Source: Litomosoides sigmodontis (Eukaryota > Nematoda > Chromadorea > Rhabditida > Onchocercidae). From it: DNA of 64,000 bases. The stretch lies in contig OY718806.1 of assembly GCA_963070105.1 (NCBI GenBank), positions 7,151,865 to 7,215,864 of the forward strand, given 5' to 3'. A model generated the notes under the pieces. It saw only the letters and a program-made list of their open reading frames with translations. It searched no databases and was not told the origin of the DNA. The number at the start of each line of letters is the position of its first letter. Within the stretch, counting starts at the first letter, position 1. Made by a program: the position numbers and the translations under genes. This document shows, in pieces, positions 1 through 13,381 of the stretch.

Positions 1-1954
1 TTTCGTAGTAGTGATTTTTTTCTCTATCCTCACTCCGCTCCACACTTTCATTCTCCTTTAGCTATCGAATTTGAAATTAAGCCAGATCGGTTTGCCGTGG
101 CTTTTTTCTATATGATGTAGAACTTTACTTTTATTCGACCAATAAGTCTTTATGAAATGCTACAGTAGTTAAGTGGTTGTTACTAAGGTTTTATTTTACA
201 GATTACCTACCCACTCGTTAGAGTGATTCAGTTATTGTGAAATTCGAAATCTGCAAGTCTGACAATTCACTGTGTTGTAAACAGCGGGAAGAATGAAACT
301 TTTGGCTTAAGATGACTTCTCACAAATGTTTTGTCACTTTTGTGGGAAAAAATACTGAGATTGACCGCTAACGCCGAAATTCGTCGAAACTTCGCTCATA
401 AATTTAGAAAATAATCACTAACAACTTTCCGAAATCCGGACGTTTTTAAAAAATTAATCCTAATTACGTGTGCTCAGCGAACTCATCCAAAAACAGTAAT
501 GAGCTGTCCTACAGCTTGTGGCGTAGTTTTCTTTTTGGTCTACTAACCACCATTGCAGAGATGACGTGATGAATCCCAGCCAAAACCTGCTGTAAGAATT
601 TAAATGAAGTTTGAATTACTAGTGTAATGAACTGCAAATATCAAGGTTTCCAAAAAAGACAAAAGTTATAATGGTATAAAAAAACACCACGTTACTCATT
701 ACACTGCCCTCATGAATTACAGCGGAACAGGTGTATTGCCTAAGCACCACAATACTTTATTCAAACAAAAATTACTGTATTACGAATTTCAACTTAAAAA
801 ACAAGCAGTTTCATTCTCAATTTGAAATGTTCATGCATGGGAAAAGTCTTATGCAAATATCGATGCGAGCTGATGGACTAGAAAGTTACTGTCGAACGTG
901 TTCTGCCTTTAACCTTTAGTTTACACTTCAAACAAAATCGTATATACTCTTATAAATCAAGGATTACAGAGTAACATCGTGATACTCTGAATATGATTTA
1001 ACCATACTTAACTTATCATCAGTTGCATTAAGTTATCATCAGTATCTGCATGATATGACAAGCTACGGGAAAGCTTAAAATGGGATGATATGATTAGTAA
1101 TCAAATCATTTTGAAGGTTTTGAAATTTGGAGTTACTGAAAACGATGTACGTCATATAATCAAATCAATTCAAAAATCAACGATTTCAATCACTGACATC
1201 CTGCAATTTACGAACACGCGTACATGTGTGCATTCCAGCAGGGCGATGTCGAGAACACAGGGTTTTGCCGCACCTGTAAAACAGTAGAAACAAAAGATAT
1301 GATGCCAAAAAAGCAAAGGCGTTAGTCGAAATAGTCGGAATATTGTTCACCTGCATTGAAATGCAACTGAAAAACTGTTTAATTTGATAGCACATGCATC
1401 ACAACGCTGCTGTGACTGGTACCCGATTAGAACTTTCTGCGCTCGCGAAACGGCTGAAGGACGACGAAATGCCGAACATGAAAAGTTTGCTTCGGTTATG
1501 CGTCGACGTGGAAGCTCATCATCGCTTGAAGTCACATCTGAGCCCTTCAAGTGGAATTTTCTCTTAATTCACAGCAAATTATTCCTTTTTGCTTGCAATT
1601 TGTGCTGACTAGCGCTGAAGTGTTGAAACTGACACTTGTCACCAGAAGGATGAGATCATCAACATAAACAGCGCATTTTTCCGTTGGCAGCCTAGCAAGA
1701 GATCTGTTTAAATGAAAAATTTTACACAGAACAAGTAATCCTAGGAAGAGTATCCTTTACTTACTAATATGAGCTGCTTTGACAAGGTGATTTTTTTTTG
1801 AAATCTTTCGAAAACTTAGAATTTTTTAATTAAAAAGCACTAATTCTTCGATATATACAAATCTAGCTCTTTCAAAATGGTTGAAAGTTTAGCTTTGCAT
1901 ATAACTGAGCGAAGATTAAATTAATTGAGATTACAGGGAAGCAACAAAGAAGTA
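1..1954. other. Non-coding flank, nothing recognised
   Basis: AT-rich sequence downstream of the minus-strand gene ending at 1955. Open frames here are under 75 codons, overlap each other on both strands, and show no conserved motif or splice-consistent exon chain. I see no gene, RNA or clear repeat. Confidence 0.5.
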
Positions 1955-4207
1955 CTATACTCTGTGATGAGAAACAGCTGCAAGTGGCACTCTTGGTCTG
2001 CTTCTGACTTGAGTTCTTTGAATTGCCGCGGATCCACTACTCATTCCATGGTGTTTACGACGTACACGTAATCTAGAAACGGCTGTTGAGGAATTAGATT
2101 CTTCACAATGAACTGCTGATGATGGCTTTGAAACTGAAATGGAAAGAAAAGGGGACGCTGGTGTAATGTAGAAATTTGTGGGAATAGCCAACCTGAATTT
2201 CTTACATATTAAAATGAGTGAGGAATGAGCACACAATATACATAAAGGATACCTTCTGAATTCGTTGCTGAGATCACAAACTACCACTCCAGAGGAGAAA
2301 TCAGAACCATCCTCGGAATAAGTATTCAAATCTGTTGCAGGTGAAACTGCACGCGGATGCATCATAATAAGTAGCCGGTCACGAGCAGAATTATTCACTG
2401 ACACATTATGGCAAAGATTTGGCGTTTCTTCTAAATAAAAGCAGTCTGAAGAAGAAAGTGACTACTACCAATTTTTTAAAACCTTTGAAGGCAGAACCTT
2501 TGTCAGCATTCTGGCGAATCCTTCTATCGCAATTTTTTGTTCCCGGTAGCGGTATAGCTTCAAAAACCTAAAGTAATTAAATGCTAATGTTCACACTAAA
2601 AAATTTAACTGCAAGCAACAGTTTAATTGCTTTCAATAGACGAATACTTTTTCAACTAAAACCTTGGCAGAAGAGCTGATACCGCTACAGTAACAGCTTT
2701 TATCATCATCACATTCTGTATCACCAGCAGAACTTTCTTTAGCGCTTGTATCTTCTGGAGCTGAAAGCACTTGCCCCTCCTGGAATCCGATTTGCTGATG
2801 TTAATAGCAGCAACACAAAAAAAAAGATAGAAATAAAAGCACGCAATAAAGATTAGTTCCAGAAGTTTACTCCAGGAATCTATGGTAAACCATTTGCCCT
2901 CCAAATCATATTTATATTCGAAAGCAAATACTCCAACCTGTTCAAATCGCTTTGCATTTCCACTGTTGAGAATAAATTTATTTGAGTGGGAGAACGAGGC
3001 ATTAATTCCCAAATATATTAACAAAAACATCGTCAAAATATTTGGAAAAGCCGCAAACTGCTGTCAAAGAAGTGTTAGACCGAGCACCTTTTGGCTTCGT
3101 AAGTCCGTAATTTGCTTATGGTACATTGCACTGAACTCTTACCAATGCGTTCACACTACTGATTGCCCACTTCACTTATAGTGAGGGTATAAAACCTACA
3201 CTAGTAATCGGTTTTGCTGAGACATCGTGTTTCATCTGCTGTCGGAGCTCGCACATTTGGAACAGTGCTCGACGATTTTCACTCAAATTATGTTCATCGA
3301 AGAAACGTAATCCTTCCCAACAACCTCCTGTACTCCTGCAACCAGAATTTGAACCTCAAGAATAGTGATGGTGAGACCTTTTAAGTAACATGCAAATTAT
3401 ACAAGAAGCTTTTGCGAGGTTTAAGCTTAAAATGTATTAACATCATGTAATGTGACCTTCACAAATACAACAGATAAAACTAACTGTTCAGTTTGCACAG
3501 AACAAGGAACCGTTGAAAGCTTGTCAGGAACTGTTAATGATAGAGGCCCTGATCTTGTAATAACTACCAGACGCACCAGTGACTTATTTTGGATACCAAG
3601 CTCACAAAGCAATGTTTGCCCATACAATTCTGATAGCGATAAATTATCGAAAATTAGCCCTTGATGATATGGATAAAGACCTGTTCGATGCCAGATTTTC
3701 ATCTGAAGTCCGAAAAATGTTGTTGGAAATTTAGTAAAAAGTTGCATAAAAGCCACCGATAACGAAGCTTTAACATCAGTTTAATGCGTTACACAATGCA
3801 ACTGATAGTAGTGATCTGGACAGTAAAGGAATTCATGCCATCAAAATACGTATTATCAGGCAAATCCTCCAGTTATGACTTTATTCTGCGAGTATATTTC
3901 GTTCAGCAACATCAGGATACTCAAAATCTTCACGCAAAATAAGTCAATGTATTCTAAACGAACTCCAAATGTCACGTTGGCTTTAGTCTGTACCTAAACA
4001 CTGAATCAAACTATAGTAGTTTTAGAATACTCGGAAGCACCAGTTACCTTTAAACTGTCAACAGTTTCACATAGTGTTATACTCTCTTCCCATTTATGCC
4101 CCGTTACTGATGAAATTGATATTGTAAAGTTTTTCGTACTGCAATCCGGAAGTGATTTTGTGTACTCGGTAATATTGTGCTCATCATTCAGTGACATTCC
4201 TGGTATC
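1955..4207 (-). CDS. Unidentified glycosylated, probable membrane protein (5' end and C-terminus unresolved)
   Basis: I do not recognise this gene. Exon-like blocks on the minus strand are 4207-4048, about 3993-3900, 3702-3457, about 3335-3200, 3060-2871, 2760-2663, 2567-2498, 2430-2253 and about 2140-1955. Several junctions are phase-consistent, for example 3060-2871 to 2760-2663 to 2567-2498 to 2430-2253. The N-terminal half carries many N-glycosylation sequons (NIT, NFT, NVT, NLS, NKS), suggesting a lumenal or extracellular region. The 3060-2871 exon opens with a hydrophobic run (FPNILTMFLLIYLGI) that could be a membrane segment, followed by an acidic Cys-containing stretch and a Ser/Arg-rich tail. 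The phase at 4207 requires an upstream exon I could not place. The 2253 donor phase does not match the long C-terminal frame ending at 1955, so the gene may instead stop inside that block. It lies tail-to-head 1.4 kb downstream of the SFRP gene. Confidence 0.5.
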
Positions 4208-4489
4208 CTGAAATCCATTCACAGCATAGCACTTGCCAGCTTAACACAACAAAAACGTTCAAACTGCGTATCGATCTGCATCACATCTCATCCACCTACC
4301 TTTCTTTCGTCCGCAACAAATCACCCTATCACTGCCACCATGAACAGCCTTGTGTCCGAAAGACAATTCGTAAGCTGCCGAACTACCACTTTCGAATCCA
4401 ACCTTCCAACGCAGCAACATAAAGATGAGGCTGACCGTCTCAAAGCCGTGATCTTTCAAGAATAAAATGAATATGAACGAAAGCCACAT

Positions 4490-5647
4490 TTATCGGCTAA
4501 CCGCGAAATACTGATGAGCCCCATCTTCATACTAGCTTGCAGCGGAAATTAGACGTGGGGCAATGGGTTAACGAGCGTTTTTTGAATGGCTTTTGCTTTA
4601 AACTTGTGTAAGCGGGTGGTATGAATTGGAGGAATCAGTGATTCCTTTATTTGTTCTCTCTTCTCGAAGAACTTCAGACGAACATGAGATTTAGAGTAAT
4701 GTGCAAAACTACAAATGTTCACTTGGAACTTTATCAGTTCTGCCAATTTTTTAAAATTATCGATTGTGCTGAAATTTTCCTCTTTTCCAATCATATCCTT
4801 TCCAAGGTTTCACCGTATTCCTGTTACTCTGTAACATATCTGAAGACCTCTCAATTACAGTATAAATTCTGACGCATCTATCATACCAGGGTACATTCTT
4901 ATGGTGGAAGAGAAACTGAATAATCGCAAATGGATAGATAAATGGTATGCTTGCTGAGTAATGTAAGTTTATTTAGATATATATATGTGTTTGTATTTTT
5001 TCCGCAGATTTTAACCGTAGTTGAAGTATTATGTCAGAGATACTTTTAACCGTATTGGTAGTTCTTCGGAGCTGTCATTTGTTACTGTGTATTAGAATTG
5101 TGGTTTTAAGTGGCGCTTGTTGATAAATTTCCCATCATTGAAACTGTTTGGATATATTTTCATTAAAAATTTTGTGTGAAATTGTTCACATCTTCATCGA
5201 ATGGTCTCCAGATATGTATCACATAAGAGACCAGGAAAGGATTGTTCTGCACCGAAAATTCTTGTTAAATTGCTCACAAGAATATATATTTGTACATTGC
5301 ATATACGATGAAGACAGTTTGTGTATCACGTACAACAAATGCGCTTGTTACAGTTTACTGGAGTTTACACCGATCCTACATTTTTTAGTGTCACACTGCG
5401 AAACGTTCAAGATTGTGATATTATGAAGCATAAAGCTTAGTGGAAGTACCAAGTTTTTTCCTTTCATATTGTGGCAAAACGGCGATGTGAGAATACTTTG
5501 TTTAACTACATGTACGGCGAAGGTGATCACGACGGAAAAAATATTTTTGAATGGTTTGATTTCGTGGATAATGAAAAGCTCGTAGGCATAAGGTGACAGA
5601 GATTTTCTGCGATATATCTTATGATTATAGAAACAGTACAACATTAG
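4490..5647. other. Intergenic spacer between unknown gene and SFRP gene
   Basis: AT-rich, with a few short opposing open frames and no exon chain. It probably contains the promoter and first exon of the unknown downstream minus-strand gene, neither of which I can define. A TA-rich run at about 4978-4988 is unremarkable. Confidence 0.4.
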
Positions 5648-8336
5648 TCAATGTCCTTTACGGTGAAGGCTTCGACGATAGGCACTTTCTCTTATTTCCC
5701 TTCCTAATGATTGGCAATTCAATTTACGGAAGCTTCGAATGGCTCTCTTGAAGGGCTAAAAATGAACAGCTTTTAAATATATATATAATTTTTATATATA
5801 TACACTTAAAAATTCTAAGATTTTTTTTCAAAATGTACATCATTGATAACCCAGACGTTGTAACACTTTTTACTATAACTCACACATAATTCATCCACTA
5901 GGAAGCTGCTAACCTTATCGGTATTTCTCCAGGGGAGTATCAAATTTGCAATAAAATCGCCTCTATCGTTCTGATCAGCCATGATGAGAAAACGTAGATT
6001 TCCTGTTCCACTAAGATGACAGGGACACCCGCGATTGGCAGAAAAATGAATGACCGCATCTCGACCTACTGATCTGAAAAATGATTTGCTGAATATAAGC
6101 ATTTTTTTGCAGATCATACTCCTACATTGGAATTCGAAAAAAAGACCTATATGTCCAATTCACTTAGTATAAGATGGATTCAGAAATATATTCAGAATGG
6201 TCTTGATTGATTTTTATCATATTTTTAAGTTAATTTTGAATAAATCAGGAATTGTAAATTTGTTGTATCAAATCGGTCGAAACATTAAAAGGCTTCTTCA
6301 TCTATTGCTCAATGTGCTTTTTACGTCATTTCACAGAATGCCCCAAGCATTTTTTCATAATCTCACATCCTTGATTCCGATAATCATCTCCAGTTATCTC
6401 TTTTGGTTCATGATCATTTTGGTTGCATAAACCTCCTAATTTGCATATGAATATTTCACTTTACTTTACAATGTGATCTAAGACTACGTAATACAAAATT
6501 TACTGTTTGCTACGTGTTACCCAGTTCTATTAATTAATTACTGTTGATTGCTTCGAAAGCAATATCTCGACTTTCAGTATTTCGAAAACAGATATGGAAT
6601 GGACGAAAAAAGAGTTTTAGAAGTGGTAAAACGATAACGAGAAACTGTAGTAATTGTTTCTAAAAACAAAAAGAGACCTGCGCCGATCAGATCTCTTGAG
6701 CGATCGTGCCTTCCGCACACTCATATATGATTTACTGATGCCTCCGATTCGTGCTTTCACTACTGTAATATGTTCTCTTTTTCAAAGTGACCGCAAATAA
6801 ATATGAATGGAATTCTTCATAAAGTTACCAGCCCTCACATTATTTGATCTAAACATTTCTGAGCCAAATTCCCCAACCTTCCAAATATTAATTTGCTGTG
6901 ACTTGAAGCGTTTCAGTCTCATTATTCTGCGAGCAAATATTTCAAATGGCTAGACAGCCTTGGCAGATGCATACTGCACCGCAGAATGGAAATGTATTTC
7001 AAAATTGAACATAATCATGTAATAGGAAGAAAATGAAAGCGTGGCTTACAAAGAGGATCAAATGAAACTGAAGAAGAGACGGTTTTTTAAAAAGCAGAGG
7101 AATATGAAATGGAAACCTATTTGAGATCGACAATAATGATCGAGTATATTCTCGTATGTGCTGACCTGACTGCACGATGAACACATATCACTAAGGTCTG
7201 AAAATATGACGAGCTGAGATATCAATCGGTGAACGATGAAAGGATGCCGCCTGACAACTTGTCGACATGCGGCACCCTTAGTAATATTGCGCCTGCCTTT
7301 GCCGTCTATCCTGTCACTAGCAGCTCCAATCTTAACTCCTAATTCCAAGTCTGAGCACTTTTAACAAATCCCGCAGGCAACTATTCCCCACATATTCATT
7401 CACATTCATAATTTCATTTGAACCAAGTGATGACGGGTCTGCTGAGGACATCATGCAGTGTGTTGTATGTGTTGCGCACTAGAAGTAGCCGAGTAAAACA
7501 GACTTGTTGCTTTTTCCGAGACAGCACCAATGCACATATCGTTATCCTTTGGGTATTTATTACATGATAACATTTCTGGCCATGGAAAACCGTACTGCCT
7601 CATTCTGCTTTCACAGCCCTGAAATTCCATTTTGACGCCTCAATTTTTCACCCTGCTCCCCTCTCCCCTCTCCCCTACAACATCTTCCAATGCAACAAGG
7701 GTTAAGGTAAATTAGACCTGTTGGACAGCAGTGCATAAGGACTGACATGGCAATATTTCTCGATCCATTGTTGCCAGACAAACTGGTGCAAATAGTGAAC
7801 AAAGAAATAGCTGAAACGTGTGAAAAGTCAGTGAGAAGCACAGTCTACAATGTACACTAAATCCCTTCGTACAGTTATAAGAATGAAAACCTGTGTATCC
7901 GGGTGACAGTTCAATCGATGAAGCGGTATCCATGGAGCCGCTTGCTCTATCACTTCATCCACTGTTTCATGCTCCAACAAATTTGGCAAACGCATTGTTG
8001 AATACTGAAAAGCAGTGAAGTCATCAACAATCTAGTAAGACGATGTTGGACGGTGATGAAGAATTTACTTTTGTATACTACAAGTGGTGACTGCATAGCT
8101 CCGCCGAATAGCGAAATAAATAAAAGAATGAATGGGAGTGAAGAACGGATGAGAAGGGAGTAGGGTTTTCCGTGTTGCTTACTTACTTGTATACCGTAAC
8201 AAAGCGTCAAGTTTCTGGGTATGTCCACACATTTTGGTGAGGAGGGTCGATCAGACGTGAGCATGGCCCACGACTCGGAAATATAGGCGTAGGTCCCAAT
8301 AGGAAGGAAAAGCAGAAGCAACTCGTTCAGTGCCAT
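5648..8336 (-). CDS. sfrp-1: Secreted frizzled-related protein (CRD + netrin-like domain)
   Basis: A secreted Wnt-binding antagonist. Exons (minus): 8336-8187, 8004-7891, 7810-7718, 7618-7480, 7197-7117, 6762-6678, 6073-5914, 5755-5648; all phases match, giving 309 aa, close to the usual 300. The start at 8336 gives a signal peptide (MALNELLLLFLPIGTYAY). The frizzled cysteine-rich domain follows: KCVDIPRNLTLC, MRLPNLLEHETVDEV, LNCHPDTQLFLCSLFAPVC, GCESRMRQYGFPWPEMLSC. The netrin-like module follows: CSSCSQVSTYENILDHYC, VVKARI, VRKARSLK, CPCHLSGTGNLRFLIM, FIANLILPWR. There is no seven-TM region, so this is an SFRP rather than a Frizzled receptor. The end of exon 4 is the least certain: a donor at 7479 preserves the normal linker length, while a donor inside the CIG codons would shorten it. 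The role in Wnt gradients is inferred from family knowledge. Confidence 0.93.
5777..5806. repeat. TA-rich low-complexity run
   Basis: A short alternating A/T stretch just upstream (in gene orientation) of the last SFRP exon, inside its final intron. Simple-sequence noise; no function inferred. Confidence 0.5.
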
Positions 8337-11036
8337 CAGTCCGGACAAGACTAGTGTATTGGTGCACCATCACTCTTCAATCACTCCCGCCCACATCGGC
8401 AAGCGTTTGTCCAATCACAATTTGTTGATGGTGCTTTTCAACAATATCCTTTTCAACCATCTTCAAATCTCTTCACCTCATTCCTGTCTTCAAAATTCCT
8501 CGACGACGGAACACGCGCACTTCATGTTGACACATTTTCACCGGAGGGAATACCGCTGATTACACTCCGGCTTAATATTCTATTCTTATCCATGCATGCA
8601 ACAGCACGATGTAAAGCGCACTGTAAGATACATCACATCACGGTGATAAAAAAGAGCGGGCTGATTTCCGTCCTAACATCCATTTTTCTGCACATCATTG
8701 CTAATCAGTTGCACACCACTGCTCACATCTGTAATCCAATAATTCATGTTTCCTTCATTGACAGTATCCATAGCTAACAACAACCTGTCGTATCATATCC
8801 ATATGTCGCACACACAAAGTCAAACCTCAATAATAACCAGTTTCAGTGGCTTCATTATCCATTTCACTTCACTATTCATGCCTGTTTATGCAAATAGCAC
8901 CATATCATACTCACATGTCAACAAAGGCATCAATCAGCAACTACTATTTTTGCTTGCTAATTCCACTTTTACTGACCATATTTACCGCATAACTGTTGCT
9001 TAGCTGAATTATTTGGTCAAACTACTTTGTTCATATTTTGACATTTGATGATGTCCCCGCAGTGTGATTTTTGCAGTACAAGATAAAGAAGATTATTAAA
9101 GCATAAGAAACTAAGAAATGTATTGCCGAAAAACACATTATCCGTCCTCTAGATGATAAATTTCTTCACACAGTTGGATGATGCACAACAACTATTTAAT
9201 AATTTATACGTATTGAAAAGATTCATTACCGACGCATCTACAAATGAAAGCTACATAAATGTGAGATTACCTCGCATTAACCTTCAAGTTTTATGACTTT
9301 GCTTTATTAAAAACAAATACTTCACTGTCTTCAATAATAATGTGAACACTATTTCATCATTTCCTCTCCTAGTTGTCGAGAGTTGTCGCATCGCTATGAA
9401 TTTTAATCCTTGCGAAAATCACAGGATCAAATCAATTTCCCTTTGTAACATTCAGTATGACCGTGCTGGAGATACCAAACCAAGTTGGATGTCTTTTCTC
9501 ACTTATCGTTTCTAGTTCTATCCACTCATTTTCTTCGTCGATAATTTCACCAACAGTTCTTTACATAGAAAATTCTTGAAACAATCAGTATGGATTTCTA
9601 TAAGTAATAATCTAGTTTTTCCATTACTCTTTATCATAAGATGCATAAAATAGAGCGTTGGGGACGAGATAAGCCTCCCATAGCTCTCCTCTTACGACAC
9701 CATCCGTTAGATAGATTAATCGTTCCTGTAACATACTGTATCAATTAACTACGCCAGCCACTCCACCATTTCATTAAGACCACCATCAGCGTTGCACAAA
9801 AGTACTTCCAGTCACTCAGAGCCATCGTTTGCTTTTTGTTTTTTGAATTATCTGTTCAAGTTATAGGAGGGCTGATTATGACATTGACGGAGTTTGGAGT
9901 AAAGGATGGTTGAAGACCGGTCAGGATGAGTGTCAGACAGGAGGAGAATTTTCACCGTTATGTGCAATTTTGTATCAAATCGAAATTTTATGTGACTACA
10001 GTTAGTGAAATCTACAGCTCCTGGATACCAATTTTCTGATATATTTCAGTTCACCACTGATGTGGATTCATTATTACCAGTGGATTGCATCACTACATAG
10101 CTAGGCCGTGAGAGCCACATTGTTCATTTACATCAAGCAATGAATTAGAATTTTTTTTACATCAAGCAATGAATTAGAATTTTTTTTACATCAAGCAATG
10201 AATTAGAATTTGTAGTACATATGAATGGTCAGAGTAGTTTTGCTTTTGTAGTTAGATGAAAAAAAGATCCAAAGCATGCAGCACGTAAGATATCCATTCA
10301 CTGTTTATGCGGAAAGTTGGCTGTGCTACTTAACCGCAAGTGCAACTAAAGATGTCGGTCACTAACCCATTATGAATTAATTGTTTCTAAGTTTTGCCGA
10401 GTTATGCAGTATGTTCATACATAGGTTTCACGGAATTTAGATTCTCCGATCAGACTCCTTCACGATTGTTGCACGCGTGGAATCTGGCTCCTAACACTTC
10501 CAAAATAAGGGCTGTATTATTATTTGCTAGATTTTGTTAGAGCATTTCACTGCAACTCGGATGTTTCCAGGAAGTGAGAGTAACGTTCTTTACATCTGCG
10601 TATAACAATCATTAACATCCTTTTGAAATTTTTCGACAAATGTAGAGGTTTACATGTTTGCTTGAACGAAAGTAAAGAATAAGTCACTCGATACTGGCTG
10701 CCCAATATCATATTATGTTATACAAATAAATCAGGATAAAAAGAAATATAAAGGTGCTCATAATGACTGCAATAATTTGAAATGTCTCAAAAATGATGTT
10801 TGAGATTGTTCATCTGTAAGTACGATCTAGTCATAGTGTCTTACAGTTATTTATACTATGTTTGGTAGTATTAGCATGAGAAATAATGTTGGAAGTTATA
10901 ACGTTATCGACAGATGACCCGCATCTTTCAAGTGGCGTTTAGTGCACTTGATTTTGCGCACTGAAATTTCTGAATCTTTTAGCTCGTGGTGAACTGCTGC
11001 AGTAACGGTGTGAAAGGCAGGCAATTCCCAAATTCC
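8337..11036. other. Divergent intergenic region between SFRP (-) and TFAM (+)
   Basis: A 2.7 kb gap, the likely shared upstream region of two divergent genes. It has only short, low-quality open frames on both strands. The only structure I can support is the three-copy 29-bp tandem repeat at 10131-10217. A developmental Wnt antagonist would be expected to have cis-regulatory elements here, but none can be read by eye. Confidence 0.5.
10131..10217. repeat. 29-bp tandem repeat, three copies
   Basis: Three near-identical direct copies start at 10131, 10160 and 10189. Each begins CATCAAGCAATGAATTAGAA and ends in a T run. Copies 1 and 2 are identical and copy 3 diverges only after the T run starts. 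It lies upstream of both flanking genes and encodes nothing. Confidence 0.9.
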
Positions 11037-12219
11037 ATGTTTTCGCTGATATGGAAAGTACGTCACATATGCTTGGCTAAAGTGACTCCAGCCATCAGGT
11101 ATTTTGTTACCTTTCAAAGTAAAGGATGTTGATTGGAATGCAGTCAAGGAAAATAATTATGGAAATGTTGATGTGCTTGTTGTAGATGTTATGCTGCAGT
11201 AAAGACGGCAGGATCATATGGAAACGTTAAGCGCCTTCCTGCAGGATTTGGTAAAACAACACCGCTCAGTTTATTCATCAAGGAGAACTTCGCATCAAGG
11301 AAAAACGAACAGCCTACGGAAGTTTTCAGTAAACTTACCAAACAGTGGAAAAGTTTGGACGAAGCGAATAAAAAGGTTTACCTTGTCGCCTTTTTTAAAT
11401 CTAGAGTTGAATTAGGTCATATTACTTCTCGAAAATGTGGCAGTCATATAATTCATCGCATAATTTATCCAAAGATCTATGAGGGGTGATTTCGTAATTA
11501 GATCCTGGATAACATACACATGATTAAAGTTGCACATACACAGTATCATGTTGCAAACCAGTAGTAGTGGCGGTTTTCTCATTACCAGATAACTAGTATT
11601 TGTGAGTTATAGAAGTATATTGATGAAGCGTCACGAATAAGCGAAGAAAGGAGAACAAAATTCCAATTGATGAGTGAAACTGAAAAGGAGGAACTCCGAA
11701 AACGGTCTAAGGATTTGAAGGAGGCTCGTTTAAAACGGAGAATACGTTTGGAAAGGAGGAAAGTGCGTCCAGTAGTTTTTTACGGGATATATGGGTTGAA
11801 ATTAATCGAAACAAAACTAAATTTTGACGATTGCAATGTGATTTAATTGTAGAAACGGGAAAGTGACGGTCAGCGGTCAATGTCTGGTTGGATGCTTTTT
11901 GTGAAAGAAAAAGCTGTAAAAGGAGCTGCTAATACTGGTAAAAGGCAACAAGATATCATCAAGGAATTGGCAATGGCCTGGAAGTCACTTTCGAAATCAG
12001 ATAAAGATGTAAGTTTTACTGTGTTTTTCAGGCTTCTGTTGTGGATATTCCAAAGGTCGTAAATATTCCAAAAATCAAGCTTTTAAGTGAAGAACTAATT
12101 TATACAATATTATCATGTTAGATGGTTCTAACTCGTGATAATTTTTAAATCCATCTTTGGCAAATTTTCAGGCATACAGTAAACGAGCCAGTGCTCTCTC
12201 GAAGAGTAGAGAAATGTAA
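11037..12219 (+). CDS. hmg-5: Mitochondrial transcription factor A-like, two HMG boxes
   Basis: A mitochondrial DNA-binding and compacting protein of the TFAM family. Exons: 11037-11057 (tentative), 11205-11375, 11613-11762, 11853-12008, 12172-12219; 181 aa, shorter than vertebrate TFAM (about 245). HMG box A carries PLSLFIKENFASRK, EVFSKLTKQWKSL and RISEERRTKFQ. A basic linker (LKEARLKRRIRLERRK) follows, then box B: SGWMLFVKEKAVKG, DIIKELAMAWKSLSKSDKD, AYSKRA. Two boxes, a basic linker and the small size fit TFAM (C. elegans HMG-5) better than nuclear HMGB, which has an acidic tail. The first exon (MFSLIWK, donor GTACGT at 11058) is a phase-compatible guess for a mitochondrial presequence; the exon 2 acceptor could instead lie at 11199. 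Confidence 0.82.
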
Positions 12220-13381
12220 CTGGATTTCGCAATAATCGCTTCACTAATCAATGATCTCAACTAACAGTGCGACCAGTGGTGTGGGTAGTGCATCTCCCTT
12301 CGACTAATTCTTATCTCTATAACTGACATCAAGCAGACTTTTAAGCATATCAATGTATTCATGTCCCTTCTGAACTGGAAAAATATAATGGAATTCTCTG
12401 GATATAGACTTCTCCGTAAACCATTATTGTTTGCTACTATAAAATTTTCTAAGGATTCCAGATTTGTTTTTATATTGAAAATCTTCAAGTATGTCATTTT
12501 AGGTTTCTGTTAAACTGAACATTAAGGATGTGCTTTGTTGCTGTTGAAGTATGTGTGCAGAAAGCGTTCGGAGTGTTATGTCAAAATTTACTAAGACGGT
12601 TGAAGTGACCGACTGAAATAGAAGAAGGGAAGCAAAATACTGTGCATAATCGCTTTATGACGGTGATAGTGCCTATATCACTGTTCTACAGCTTTCATTT
12701 TTGTTATCACAATTTTTTTTCTTGATTTTCACATGTAAGATCGTGCAAGCATGCTACTTTTTTAAATCGGTTCTCTGCTACTGTTAGTTTTCAGTGCTGA
12801 ATGCGTCGTGCATAGTTGAAGATTCTGAAGGTCATAGAAAAAAGTTCTTGAGTGAATTGCATGATATACGGTTGCGTGCCTTGTTCTACATCGTATGATT
12901 CCATACACTTGATAACATTGCTTTATTAATGTAAACAGCGGGAAAATGAGGGGTAAAAATGCTTTTACAGAATTGTTCCAAAGCCAGATGAAGTAATTGA
13001 TACGTGTCAAATGTTTTCAACAAATGAAAAATCGGCTTATAAGGTTTTGAGCTGCAATACGGTGTGTAAAGGAAATTGTTCATTATTTGTTCAATAATTG
13101 TGTTACAACTTTTTCATCGATTTTGCGTTGGATGATTTGAATAGACATGGAAGTTATATTCTATTGTTTTCGGTAGTCGGATGTTCATTTAACCTATAAC
13201 TCTCATTTGTATGCAGTAGCTGGCATTCTTTTTGCGATTTGCGTATCTTTAAAGTTTACAGTTTCGATCTGTTATAATCATTTATCGGTTTTTGCTAAAG
13301 TACTCAGCAGCAGAATGAGTTTTTTATGCTTGGGAAAATGTAACTCTACATTTCAAGGTGATCTAACTAGAACTGTAGTTC
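12220..13381. other. Intergenic, nothing recognised
   Basis: A 1.16 kb AT-rich gap between two plus-strand genes. Opposing short frames (for example 12762-13083, minus) lack splice-consistent partners or motifs. It presumably holds the TFAM 3'UTR and the FKBP promoter. Confidence 0.4.

Noticed and set aside
2656..2870. In-frame hydrophobic extension (LIFIACFYFYLFF) of the 3060-2871 exon as a second membrane helix
   Set aside because: A GTAAAC donor at 2870 and CTTTCAG acceptor at 2761 splice it out with exact phase, and the next exon then reads as a coherent acidic segment; the hydrophobic run is T-rich intron.
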